DNA of 64,000 nucleotides, taken from contig DATGLM010000048.1 in NCBI GenBank assembly GCA_035294125.1, positions 248,001 through 312,000 on the forward strand. The letters are read 5' to 3'. Numbering within the stretch: position 1 is the first letter of the stretch; the number at the start of each line of letters is the position of its first letter. The translations under genes and the position numbers were made by a program. Below are positions 1-6,993 of this stretch, piece after piece. The DNA comes from CADDYT01 sp035294125 (GTDB taxonomy: Bacteria > Chloroflexota > Ktedonobacteria > Ktedonobacterales > Ktedonobacteraceae). The notes beneath the pieces are model-generated. The model did no database searches, was not told the DNA's origin, and worked only from the letters and a program-made list of their open reading frames with translations.

Positions 1-603
1 GGTATCGTCGTGGGCAAGCACGGTAAGCCGGGTTTCAGGGGTGAGACCCTTTTCGTGCAGGTAGAGGATCAAGCCCTCCTCGTCCTCCACAACTTCTGAG
101 ATGCAGAGGATGGTTGCCTGACCGCCGATGGGAATTGACGAGAGGCGCACGGCATGGTGATCTTTCAGGTAGTTGCGGGCATCGGGAACCTGGCCGGGAA
201 TGGGATTGCCATGCGGGCAGGTAGTAGGATTGTTCAGGCTGGTGATGACACGAGCCTCGACCGCGCCCGAAATGAAGTGCTCCAGGCGACATGCCTCTTC
301 ATGCACCTGGTGCCACTGCATCCCTAACATATCCACCAGGAAGCGCTCGGTCAGCCGATGTCGACGCAGCACAGCCTCAGCCGCCTGAATACCGCTTTCT
401 GTGAGCGTGACCTGACGCCTGGCATCCATCTCGACAAAACCGTCGCGCACGAGCCGCTTGAGCATTTCGGTGACGGTTGGTGGGGCCACGCCGAACTTTT
501 GTGCCAGCCGCGCCCCGATGACAGGTTCTCCCTCCATACTAATGTTGTAAATCGTTTCCAGATATTCTTCCACCGTCGGGCTAAGTAGTTCTTCCGTTTT
601 CAT
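1..603 (-). CDS. DtxR/MntR-family metal-dependent transcriptional repressor (C-terminus cut by window edge)
   Basis: The minus-strand frame is open from an ATG at 603 to the window edge, giving 201 codons without a stop, so the C-terminus is missing. Residues 1-65 form a winged helix (PTVEEYLETIYNI, then GVAPPTVTEMLKRL), followed by the DtxR dimerisation and metal-binding region (RRHRLTERFLVDMLGM, HEEACRLEHFIS). The stretch CPHGNPIPG is a well-known DtxR-family signature. The end visible here resembles the start of the SH3-like FeoA domain found in longer members. Such proteins repress metal uptake genes when Fe(II) or Mn(II) is bound; which metal this one senses cannot be told. It is transcribed away from the LysM gene. 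A possible -10 (TACAAT on the minus strand, 659-664) lies upstream without a good -35. Confidence 0.88.
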   Translation of the reverse strand, partial: MKTEELLSPTVEEYLETIYNISMEGEPVIGARLAQKFGVAPPTVTEMLKRLVRDGFVEMDARRQVTLTESGIQAAEAVLRRHRLTERFLVDMLGMQWHQVHEEACRLEHFISGAVEARVITSLNNPTTCPHGNPIPGQVPDARNYLKDHHAVRLSSIPIGGQATILCISEVVEDEEGLILYLHEKGLTPETRLTVLAHDDT

Positions 604-839
604 GATCTGCCTTTTCCCTCGCTGGCTAAGCCACGCTTTTCTCTTCGCTTTGTTCATCATTGTACCACGTTCTCACCCCTTTTCGCAGGATTACCAGGAT
701 GAGAACATACCCATTTCAAGCCATGTCAGTACGGGACCAATAGATTCTCTGGACTAGAACAAAACTAGAACATGCCCGCATACATCAGTTTCGATTAAGC
801 ACAGGAATATAGTAAAGACGAGAAAGGAGTTTGCCAAGC
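604..839. other. Divergent intergenic region with a 9-bp direct repeat
   Basis: This holds the control regions of the DtxR gene (leftward) and the LysM gene (rightward). ACTAGAACA occurs twice in the same orientation, at 753-761 and 764-772, one helical turn apart, which is compatible with a regulator site. TATAGT at 808-813 is the only -10-like hexamer close to the LysM gene; no matching -35 is seen. Confidence 0.35.
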
Positions 840-1712
840 ATGACCGTACAGCTTCAGAAAAGCAATCAAACAACTGCAATAAAACAGAGGGAAAACAGGG
901 GAAATAACGGCCAGAACCAGAAGCAGGAGAGTTTGAATCCGGAGCGCGCGCGGCGCTATACAAAACTCCACCTGTACCAGCACGCTATATTACTGCTTTT
1001 AGCTGCGTTGCTGCTCTTTGGCTCCGTGATGGTCTCCGGGAGCCAGCCAGCAGCCCACGCGGCCAATCCGGGAACCGGTAACGCCTGCAACTGGTACCGT
1101 GTCCAACGAGGTGATACCCTCAGCGGCATCGCCTTGCGCTACCACAGCAACATCTGGACTCTGGCGAAAGTCAACAATATCTGGAATGTCAACCTGATCT
1201 TTGTCGGACAGAACCTGTGCATTCCCTATCGCCAGGGAAGCAGCTCCAGCAATGGCAACGCGGCCAGCGGCCTGTTGCCCGATGGCACGGTGCGCTGGTA
1301 CGACTACAACGCCCTTGAATGGTCGACGCGCTCGCAGGTCACAACGCTCCTGCGCCAGGCCGCCGCCATCTATCATCTCCCGGCCAACCTCTTGCTGGCA
1401 ATTGCGTGGCAGGAAAGCGGCTGGACCCAGCACGTCATCGCTCGTGACGGCGGCATCGGCGTCATGCAGCTCATGCCCTACACCGCGCAATCGCTCAACG
1501 CCAGCACAGGCGTGCGCCGCGACCCCTATCACCTCTGGGACAACATCAACCTCGGTGCCATCTACCTGAGCTATCTCTGGCACAACTTCGGCGGCAACCT
1601 CGTCAAAGTCGTCAGCGCCTACAACGAAGGCGGCTGGGCCGTCATCCATCGTGGCATCTTCAACTGGAGCTACGTCAACAACGTGCTGTACTTAATGAGG
1701 GTGTACGGGTAA
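840..1712 (+). CDS. LysM domain plus SLT-type lytic transglycosylase, membrane anchored
   Basis: 290 residues. A hydrophilic Gln/Asn-rich head (1-46) is followed by one membrane segment (about 48-67). A LysM peptidoglycan-binding domain follows (about 83-130, RVQRGDTLSGIALRYH), then a Ser/Asn linker and an SLT/GEWL lytic transglycosylase domain (about 165-285). The catalytic Glu is E192 in AIAWQESGW; GIGVMQLMP and AYNEGG are the other family motifs. The enzyme should cleave glycan strands outside the membrane, making 1,6-anhydro ends. The ATG at 840 is chosen over the TTG at 831 because the ribosome site AGAAAGGAGT (821-830) abuts the TTG but sits correctly for the ATG. It appears monocistronic. 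Confidence 0.9.
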   Translation: MTVQLQKSNQTTAIKQRENRGNNGQNQKQESLNPERARRYTKLHLYQHAILLLLAALLLFGSVMVSGSQPAAHAANPGTGNACNWYRVQRGDTLSGIALRYHSNIWTLAKVNNIWNVNLIFVGQNLCIPYRQGSSSSNGNAASGLLPDGTVRWYDYNALEWSTRSQVTTLLRQAAAIYHLPANLLLAIAWQESGWTQHVIARDGGIGVMQLMPYTAQSLNASTGVRRDPYHLWDNINLGAIYLSYLWHNFGGNLVKVVSAYNEGGWAVIHRGIFNWSYVNNVLYLMRVYG

Positions 1713-1739
1713 AAGCCAGCGCACGGAAGAAACAAGTCC

Positions 1740-1783
1740 CATAGAACGCTACTACTATTCAAAAACGAACAGCAGCGTTCTAT
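1740..1783. terminator. Hairpin after the LysM gene
   Basis: An 11-bp perfect inverted repeat (CATAGAACGCT / AGCGTTCTATG) has a 22-nt loop and starts 27 nt after the LysM stop codon. There is no U-tract, so termination is only likely from position. The stretch from here to 1926 shows no gene. Confidence 0.4.
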
Positions 1784-1926
1784 GAGACTTAGAGCCAGGA
1801 ACGAGTATGCCTTGACTCCCTGGCTATCCCTGCTCGCTCATCGAGCCAGAGCGGTCAATAATGAGCTTAATATTCTCCTTCTCTTCCTGAAAAGTCTCAT
1901 AAATCCAGATTTCCCCAGAATCGCAC

Positions 1927-1955
1927 TTGACATCCCGCTTAATTGCCCGTATACT
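1927..1955 (+). promoter_or_regulatory. Consensus sigma-70 promoter of trpS and the T-box leader
   Basis: TTGACA (1927-1932), a 17-bp spacer, and TATACT (1950-1955). Transcription should start near 1962. This is the best promoter in the window and sits where the T-box transcript must begin. Confidence 0.85.
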
Positions 1956-1961
1956 CTTCTC

Positions 1962-2308
1962 ATGAACACAATTGAATACGCGAAAGCTACGAACAGGAAG
2001 AGTATATGGTAGTAGCTAGCTTGCAGAGAGCCGGGATGGTGGGAACCGGCACTGGCGCGCCATAGAATGGGCCTGGGAGCTAAGGAGCAAACGCCTCTGC
2101 GGAGGTTAGTAGGACTCCTGCGGTATGTCCGCCGTTACCGGGGACAGGATATCATCTACAATCTGTTATGTGATGATAAGGTTTTTGTAGATTGTATCCG
2201 GCAATGAGGGATTATCTGCCCTTTGTGGACGCGGATAATCTGAATCAGGGTGGCACCACGAAAGCATTACGCCTCTCGTCCCTTTCTGGGAATGGGTGGC
2301 GTTTTTTA
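1962..2308 (+). promoter_or_regulatory. T-box riboswitch (tryptophan) with transcription terminator
   Basis: The leader has the T-box landmarks in order. An AGTA element lies near the stem I base, followed by GAGAGCCGGG and GGTGGGAACCGG typical of the stem I apex. A UGG triplet in a specifier-like context (2074-2076, GGGCCUGGGAG) follows. The T-box consensus AGGGTGGCACCACG is at 2247-2260. The last element is a terminator helix (about 2269-2300) ending in GTTTTTT at 2301-2307. Uncharged tRNA-Trp should pair at the UGG and at the NCCA-binding bulge, stabilise the antiterminator and permit transcription of trpS. The reading frame that continues upstream of trpS through this leader is not translated. 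UGG at 2068-2070 is a second specifier candidate. Confidence 0.93.
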
Positions 2309-2341
2309 TTGCCCGAAAAATTTGATTATGGAGGTACCCTG

Positions 2342-3385
2342 ATGCCAGTGGACATGAATCAGGAAACGAAAACAGAACTGGTGAGCGCAAACGCGCCGGT
2401 GAAGAAACGCACCTTCTCCGGCATTCAACCGACGGGAAATATTCACCTCGGCAACTACCTGGGCGCGATCAGGAACTGGGTCGAGATTCAAGCGCAGTAT
2501 GATAACATTTTCTGTATTGTTGATCTGCATGCCATCACCATGCCCATCAGTCCGCAAGAACTGCACAATTCGACGCGGCAGTTGTCGGCACTCTACCTGG
2601 CTTGCGGGCTTGACCCGAAATACTGCAAGTTCTTCATCCAGTCGCACGTGCATGAGCACGCTGAGATGAGCTGGATTATGGAGTGCTTCACTCCGATGGG
2701 GTGGCTGAACCGTATGACGCAGTTCAAGGCGAAGGCGGGCGAGAATCCAGAGACGGTCAGCACCGGCCTCTACTGCTACCCGGACCTGATGGCCTGCGAC
2801 ATTTTGCTCTATCACACGAACCTCGTCCCGGTCGGTGAGGATCAGCGCCAGCATATCGAGTTCACACGCGACCTCGCGCAGCGTTTCAACTCGCTCTATA
2901 GTCAGCACATCTTCACCATCCCGGAGCCACTGATTCGTGAGGTTGGCGCACGTATCATGTCGCTTGCCGAGCCGACCAAAAAGATGAGCAAGAGCGACCA
3001 GAATCCTTTCGCGCGCATCAATCTGCTGGATGATGCCAGAACCATCAAAAAGAAGATTGCCCGCGCCACCACGGATTCAGAGCGTCTGGTCGCCTTCGAC
3101 GAAAACCGACCCGGCATCACCAACCTGCTCACGATCTACCAGTTGCTGACCGGCCAGTCACAGCAGGAGATCGAAGCAGAATTCGCGGGCAAGGGCTACG
3201 GCGAGTTCAAAGCCGCCCTCACCGACCGGCTGATCGAGACGCTCACGCCCATTCAGCAGCGCTACTACGAGCTGATCAACGACATGCCCACGCTTGAGGC
3301 CATCCTCAAGCAGGGAGCGGACTCGGTACGCCCGATAGCAGCCGAGACACTGCGGCAGGTCAAAGAAGTTATTGGACTTGGATAG
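2342..3385 (+). CDS. trpS: Tryptophan--tRNA ligase
   Basis: 347 residues, the usual length for a class I TrpRS. The protein shows SGIQPTGNIHLGNYLGAI (HIGH-type motif at about 35-38) and KKMSKSDQN (KMSKS loop at about 214-218). It charges tRNA-Trp in the cytoplasm. The ATG at 2342 follows GGAGG (2330-2334) by 7 nt and comes right after the T-box terminator, which fixes the start. The frame continues upstream into the riboswitch but has no start there with a ribosome site. The gene is first in the trp region. A 430-bp repeat block separates it from trpE, so the two may be cotranscribed or independently expressed. Confidence 0.97.
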   Translation: MPVDMNQETKTELVSANAPVKKRTFSGIQPTGNIHLGNYLGAIRNWVEIQAQYDNIFCIVDLHAITMPISPQELHNSTRQLSALYLACGLDPKYCKFFIQSHVHEHAEMSWIMECFTPMGWLNRMTQFKAKAGENPETVSTGLYCYPDLMACDILLYHTNLVPVGEDQRQHIEFTRDLAQRFNSLYSQHIFTIPEPLIREVGARIMSLAEPTKKMSKSDQNPFARINLLDDARTIKKKIARATTDSERLVAFDENRPGITNLLTIYQLLTGQSQQEIEAEFAGKGYGEFKAALTDRLIETLTPIQQRYYELINDMPTLEAILKQGADSVRPIAAETLRQVKEVIGLG

Positions 3386-3394
3386 AGGCCACCC

Positions 3395-3509
3395 CAGGCC
3401 ACACGCGCCGGGCAGGCCACACGCCGGGTACAGGCCACACGGACGGCAGGCCACAGCCGGGTACAGGCCACACGCCGGGTACAGGCCACACGGCCCCGCC
3501 CCAGGCCAC
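3395..3509. repeat. Short tandem repeat, CAGGCCAC unit, about 18-bp period
   Basis: CAGGCCAC-type units begin at 3395, 3413, 3431, 3447, 3464, 3482 and 3502, with periods of 16-20 bp. The fullest unit reads CAGGCCACACGCCGGGTA. The array starts 9 bp after the trpS stop and runs into the left arm of the next inverted repeat, which itself starts with the same core. Confidence 0.85.
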
Positions 3510-3621
3510 CCGCAAGGGGTGGCCCTACTATACGCGATTCGTTCGCTCGCTACGCGAGCGAACGGGACGTGGGGATTACGGGGCGGGCGTATATAGTAGG
3601 GCCACCCCTTGCGGGTGGCCT
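3503..3621. repeat. Long inverted repeat enclosing a second perfect hairpin
   Basis: The left arm (3503-3534) and right arm (3587-3621) are about 32-bp inverted copies, differing by a 2-nt insertion in the right arm. Each contains the self-complementary core GGCCACCCGCAAGGGGTGGCC. Between them, 3540-3564 is a separate hairpin with an 11-bp perfect stem (CGTTCGCTCGC) and a 3-nt loop. In RNA this would be a very stable cruciform-like structure between trpS and trpE. It could stop or slow transcription, but no U-tract follows. Confidence 0.85.
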
Positions 3622-3775
3622 GCGCGGCGGCATGGCCGACGATCTCGGGCCTGCGCGGCGGCATGGCCGACGATCTCGGGTCTACGCGGCGGCATGGCCG
3701 ACGATCTCGGGTCTGCGCGGCGGCATGGCCGACGATCTCGGGTCTACGCGGCGGCATGGCCGACGATCTCGGGTC
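3621..3775. repeat. 31-bp tandem repeat, five contiguous copies
   Basis: Units at 3621, 3652, 3683, 3714 and 3745 are each exactly 31 bp and nearly identical; they alternate TGCGCGG and TACGCGG at the start and share GGCATGGCCGACGATCTCGG. The unit length is not a multiple of three, so any reading frame rotates through all three frames. All frames stay open, which makes a spurious N-terminal extension of trpE. There are no spacers, so this is not CRISPR. Confidence 0.92.
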
Positions 3776-3815
3776 TGGGGAGAGCGGAGTAGCTAGCAAA
3801 GGAAGCAGGTGCAAT

Positions 3816-5384
3816 ATGGATTATCCGACGTTTGACGAGATTCAGCAATTGCGCGAGGCCGTGACACAGAGCGGTGGGAAGAAACGCCCATTGCTGCCGC
3901 TCTTTCGCGACCTGCTGGCCGATATGGAGACACCCGTCTCAGCCTATTGCAAGACGGCACGCGGCCCCTATAGCTTCTTGCTGGAAAGCGTGGAGGGCGG
4001 TGAACGTATCGCCCGCTACTCCTTCATTGGCATCGACCCGTATATGGTGATGACGCACCGGGGCGAGAAGGCGATAGTGCAGTATATTCGTCCCGGCAGC
4101 GACAGGACAGAGGAAGTGGCCTGTCACGACCCCTTGCAATTGATCGAGGCCGAACTGGGACAGTATCAGCTTGTCGCGCCTGCCCGCCCGGCACATGACG
4201 CTTTGCCGCGCTTTCATGGTGGTGCTGTTGGCTACCTGTCCTATGAGACTGTGGCGCGTTTCGAGTCGCTGCCCGTGCCGGAACACGACGAGCTTGGGCT
4301 GCCCCTGGCCGTGTTCTGCTTTAGCGAAACCATCCTGGTCTTCGACCATCTCAAGCATCGCGTCAGAGTCGTGACCCATCTGCACCTGGACGCGCCCGAT
4401 CTGGCAGCCGAATACCGGCGCGGGCTGGCAATCCTCAACGATGTGCAGCAGCGCCTGCAACAGCCGGTCCGCCTGCCGCGGGAACCTGAACCCGTAGCGG
4501 ACGAAAACGCCCTGAAGGTGGTTTCCAACCGCACACGCACCGAGTTTGAGACGATGGTGCGGCGCGCCATCGACTATATTCGGGCGGGCGACATCTTCCA
4601 GGTCGTGCCCTCACAGCGCCTGAGCCGCCACGTCAACGCCGCCCCGTTCACCGTCTATCGCGCCCTGCGTGCTATCAACCCCTCACCCTACATGTTCTAC
4701 CTCGATCTGGGTGACTTCCACATCGTCGGTGCCTCCCCTGAATTGCTTGTGCGTGTTGAGGATGACGAAATGACGATTCATCCTATCGCAGGCACGCGCC
4801 CGCGTGGAGCGGACCCCGAGAGCGACCTGCGGCTTGAGGAGGAACTGAGAAACGACATCAAGGAGCGGGCCGAGCATATCATGCTGCTTGACCTTGCGCG
4901 CAACGACGTGGGCCGCGTCTGCCAGCCGGGCAGCGTGCAGGTCGGGCAGTTTATGGAGATCGAGCGCTACTCCCACGTCATGCACCTGGTCTCCAACGTC
5001 ACGGGCAGGCTGCGCCGGGATGTCACGCCGTATGACGCGCTGCGCTCCGGCTTTCCCGCCGGCACAGTCAGCGGCGCACCCAAGATTCGCGCCATGGAGA
5101 TCATCAGCGAGTTAGAGCAGACACAGCGCGGCGTCTATGCCGGGGCAGTCGGCTATTTCAGCCACTCCGGCAATCTCGACACCGCCATCGCCCTGCGCAC
5201 AATGGTCATTCGCGCTGGTCGCGCCTACATTCAGGCCGGGGGCGGCGTAGTCGCCGATTCTGATCCCGGCGCGGAATACCAGGAGAGCCTGAACAAGGCC
5301 AGGGCGCTGCTGCGGGCGCTGGACGAGGCGGAAATTCTTGCCACAGAACAAAGGGGGGAACGCAATGTTATTATTGATCGATAA
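3816..5384 (+). CDS. trpE: Anthranilate synthase component I
   Basis: 522 residues, a normal TrpE length. The N-terminal part has LLESVEGGERIARYSFIG, the region that carries tryptophan feedback inhibition (LLES). The C-terminal chorismate-binding domain has GDIFQVVPSQRLSR, GASPELLVR, HPIAGTRPRG, LLDLARNDVGRV and SGFPAGTVSGAPKIRAMEI. With TrpG it converts chorismate and glutamine to anthranilate. The ATG at 3816 is chosen because the protein then starts like other TrpE (MDYPTFDEIQQL) and is preceded by AAAGGAAG (about 3798-3805). The longer frame runs back through the 31-bp repeats and gives an Arg/Ala-rich artefact. It overlaps trpG by 20 nt, indicating translational coupling. Confidence 0.97.
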   Translation: MDYPTFDEIQQLREAVTQSGGKKRPLLPLFRDLLADMETPVSAYCKTARGPYSFLLESVEGGERIARYSFIGIDPYMVMTHRGEKAIVQYIRPGSDRTEEVACHDPLQLIEAELGQYQLVAPARPAHDALPRFHGGAVGYLSYETVARFESLPVPEHDELGLPLAVFCFSETILVFDHLKHRVRVVTHLHLDAPDLAAEYRRGLAILNDVQQRLQQPVRLPREPEPVADENALKVVSNRTRTEFETMVRRAIDYIRAGDIFQVVPSQRLSRHVNAAPFTVYRALRAINPSPYMFYLDLGDFHIVGASPELLVRVEDDEMTIHPIAGTRPRGADPESDLRLEEELRNDIKERAEHIMLLDLARNDVGRVCQPGSVQVGQFMEIERYSHVMHLVSNVTGRLRRDVTPYDALRSGFPAGTVSGAPKIRAMEIISELEQTQRGVYAGAVGYFSHSGNLDTAIALRTMVIRAGRAYIQAGGGVVADSDPGAEYQESLNKARALLRALDEAEILATEQRGERNVIIDR

Positions 5385-5940
5385 TTACGATAGCTTTACC
5401 TACAACCTGTACCAGTACCTCGCGGAACTGGGGGCTGAAATACAGGTGCGGCGCAACAACGAGGTGACGCTGAACGAGATCGCGGCAATGCAGCCCGATC
5501 AGATCGTCATTTCGCCGGGGCCATGCACGCCTGCCGAGGCGGGGCTTTCCTGCCAGATCGTCGCGACGTTTGGCCCCTCCATTCCCATTCTCGGCGTCTG
5601 CCTGGGGCACCAGGCCATCGGCCAGGTCTATGGTGGGCGCGTGGTACGCGCGCCTGAGCCAATGCACGGCAAAACCACGCTGATGTATCACCACGGCCAG
5701 GGGGTGTTTCAGAACTTGCCTGTCCCCTTTGAAGCGAACCGCTACCACAGCCTCATCGTTGAGCGCTCGACTCTCCCGAAAGAACTGGAGATCACCGCGC
5801 AGACCGCGGACGGCCTGATTATGGGCCTGCGCCACTGCACTTACCCCGTTGAAGGCGTGCAGTTTCACCCGGAGTCGATCATGACCCCGGTGGGCAAAGA
5901 CCTGTTACGTAATTTCCTGAACAAAAGGAGAACCGCATGA
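5365..5940 (+). CDS. trpG: Anthranilate synthase component II (glutamine amidotransferase)
   Basis: 191 residues, a single class I glutamine amidotransferase domain. Visible are LLIDNYDSFTYNLYQYL, the oxyanion motif ISPGPCTPAEAG, the nucleophile elbow LGVCLGHQAIGQ (Cys near 79) and the His-Glu pair in GVQFHPESI. It supplies ammonia to TrpE. The start at 5365 has AAGGGGGGAA directly upstream, inside the end of trpE. The stop overlaps the trpD start in an ATGA. It might also serve 4-amino-4-deoxychorismate synthase (PabA role), as TrpG does in some bacteria; no separate pabA is in the window. Confidence 0.96.
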   Translation: MLLLIDNYDSFTYNLYQYLAELGAEIQVRRNNEVTLNEIAAMQPDQIVISPGPCTPAEAGLSCQIVATFGPSIPILGVCLGHQAIGQVYGGRVVRAPEPMHGKTTLMYHHGQGVFQNLPVPFEANRYHSLIVERSTLPKELEITAQTADGLIMGLRHCTYPVEGVQFHPESIMTPVGKDLLRNFLNKRRTA

Positions 5941-6980
5941 TTCGAGAAGCAATCATACACGTCGCGGCAGGCGCGATCCTCAGCGAGCAAGAGGCTGCGA
6001 CAGTCATGGAAGAAATTATGACCGGAGTGGCGACCCCATCGCAGTTAGGCGCGTTTCTGACCGCCCTGCGCCTGCGCCCCGGCGGCGAGACGGTGGCAGA
6101 GCTGGCGGGGCTGGCGCGGGTAATGCGCGAGAAGGCTGTCCAGGTCACGCTCGACGAGCAGGTGGCCGCGCAGGCCATCGACACCTGCGGCACAGGCGGA
6201 GATGGCGCGGGCACATTCAACGTCTCAACGGCAGCCGGTATTCTGGCCGCAGCAGCGGGCGCGTACGTTGCCAAACACGGTAACCGCTCTGCTACCAGTC
6301 GCTGCGGCAGCGCCGACGTGTTGGAAGCGTTGGGAGCGCGTATCGATCTGGGGCCGGAACAGGTGGCATTGTGTGTCAAAGAGGTGGGTTTCGGCTTCAT
6401 GTACGCGCCCGCCTACCACCCGGCCATGAAGCACGTTGGCCCCACGCGGCGCGAGATCGGCATCCGCACCGTCTTCAACATCCTCGGCCCGCTCACCAAC
6501 CCGGCGCACACTCCATATCAGGTGCTCGGCGTGGCCGACAGCTCGCTCATGCGCAAGATGGGCGAGGTTCTGCTGCACCTCGGCTGCCGACACGCCCTCA
6601 TCATTCACGGCGAAGATGGCATCGACGAATGCTCTCTAAGCGCGCCCACGCGCATCTGTGAGGTGCGCGGCGGCCAGGGACTGCGCGAGTACACCGTCGC
6701 CCCCGAAGACGTGGGCCTGACCACCATCAGCGATAAGCAGCCGTTCCAGGGCGGCGACCCGGCCTACAACGCCACCTTGCTGCGCGACCTGCTCAGCGGC
6801 AACAGCGATGGCCCCGCCGTTGATATGCTCTGCCTGAACACGGCAGCCGCGCTGCTGGCAAACGAACTGGTAGGCTCGCTGGCCGATGGCGTCAAACTGG
6901 CCCGCGCCACGCTGCGCGAGGGCAAAGCCAGGCGCAAGCTGGACGATTCTGTTGACTGTTCTCGCGCCTGCGCTAGCTGA
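5937..6980 (+). CDS. trpD: Anthranilate phosphoribosyltransferase
   Basis: 347 residues. The glycine-rich PRPP loop DTCGTGGDGAGTFNVST, the KHGNRSATSRCGSADVLE segment and VGPTRREIGIRTVFNILGPL identify TrpD. It transfers the phosphoribosyl group of PRPP to anthranilate. It starts within the trpG stop (ATGA). The last dozen residues (KLDDSVDCSRACAS) do not resemble a typical TrpD end, and the next gene starts 13 nt later, so a small 3'-end change is possible. The core enzyme is intact. Confidence 0.96.
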   Translation: MIREAIIHVAAGAILSEQEAATVMEEIMTGVATPSQLGAFLTALRLRPGGETVAELAGLARVMREKAVQVTLDEQVAAQAIDTCGTGGDGAGTFNVSTAAGILAAAAGAYVAKHGNRSATSRCGSADVLEALGARIDLGPEQVALCVKEVGFGFMYAPAYHPAMKHVGPTRREIGIRTVFNILGPLTNPAHTPYQVLGVADSSLMRKMGEVLLHLGCRHALIIHGEDGIDECSLSAPTRICEVRGGQGLREYTVAPEDVGLTTISDKQPFQGGDPAYNATLLRDLLSGNSDGPAVDMLCLNTAAALLANELVGSLADGVKLARATLREGKARRKLDDSVDCSRACAS

Positions 6981-6993
6981 GAAAGCGAAAGTC

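Noticed and set aside
3621..3775. CRISPR array
   Set aside because: The 31-bp units are contiguous with no spacers, GC-rich, and without cas genes.
3609..3815. N-terminal extension of TrpE
   Set aside because: The frame runs through the 31-bp repeats and inverted repeat only because these lack stops; the protein from 3816 starts like other TrpE and has a ribosome site.
3387..3815. Trp leader peptide attenuator before trpE
   Set aside because: Trp codons occur once per 31-bp unit but fall in frame only every third copy; no tandem Trp codons and no competing terminator with a U-tract.
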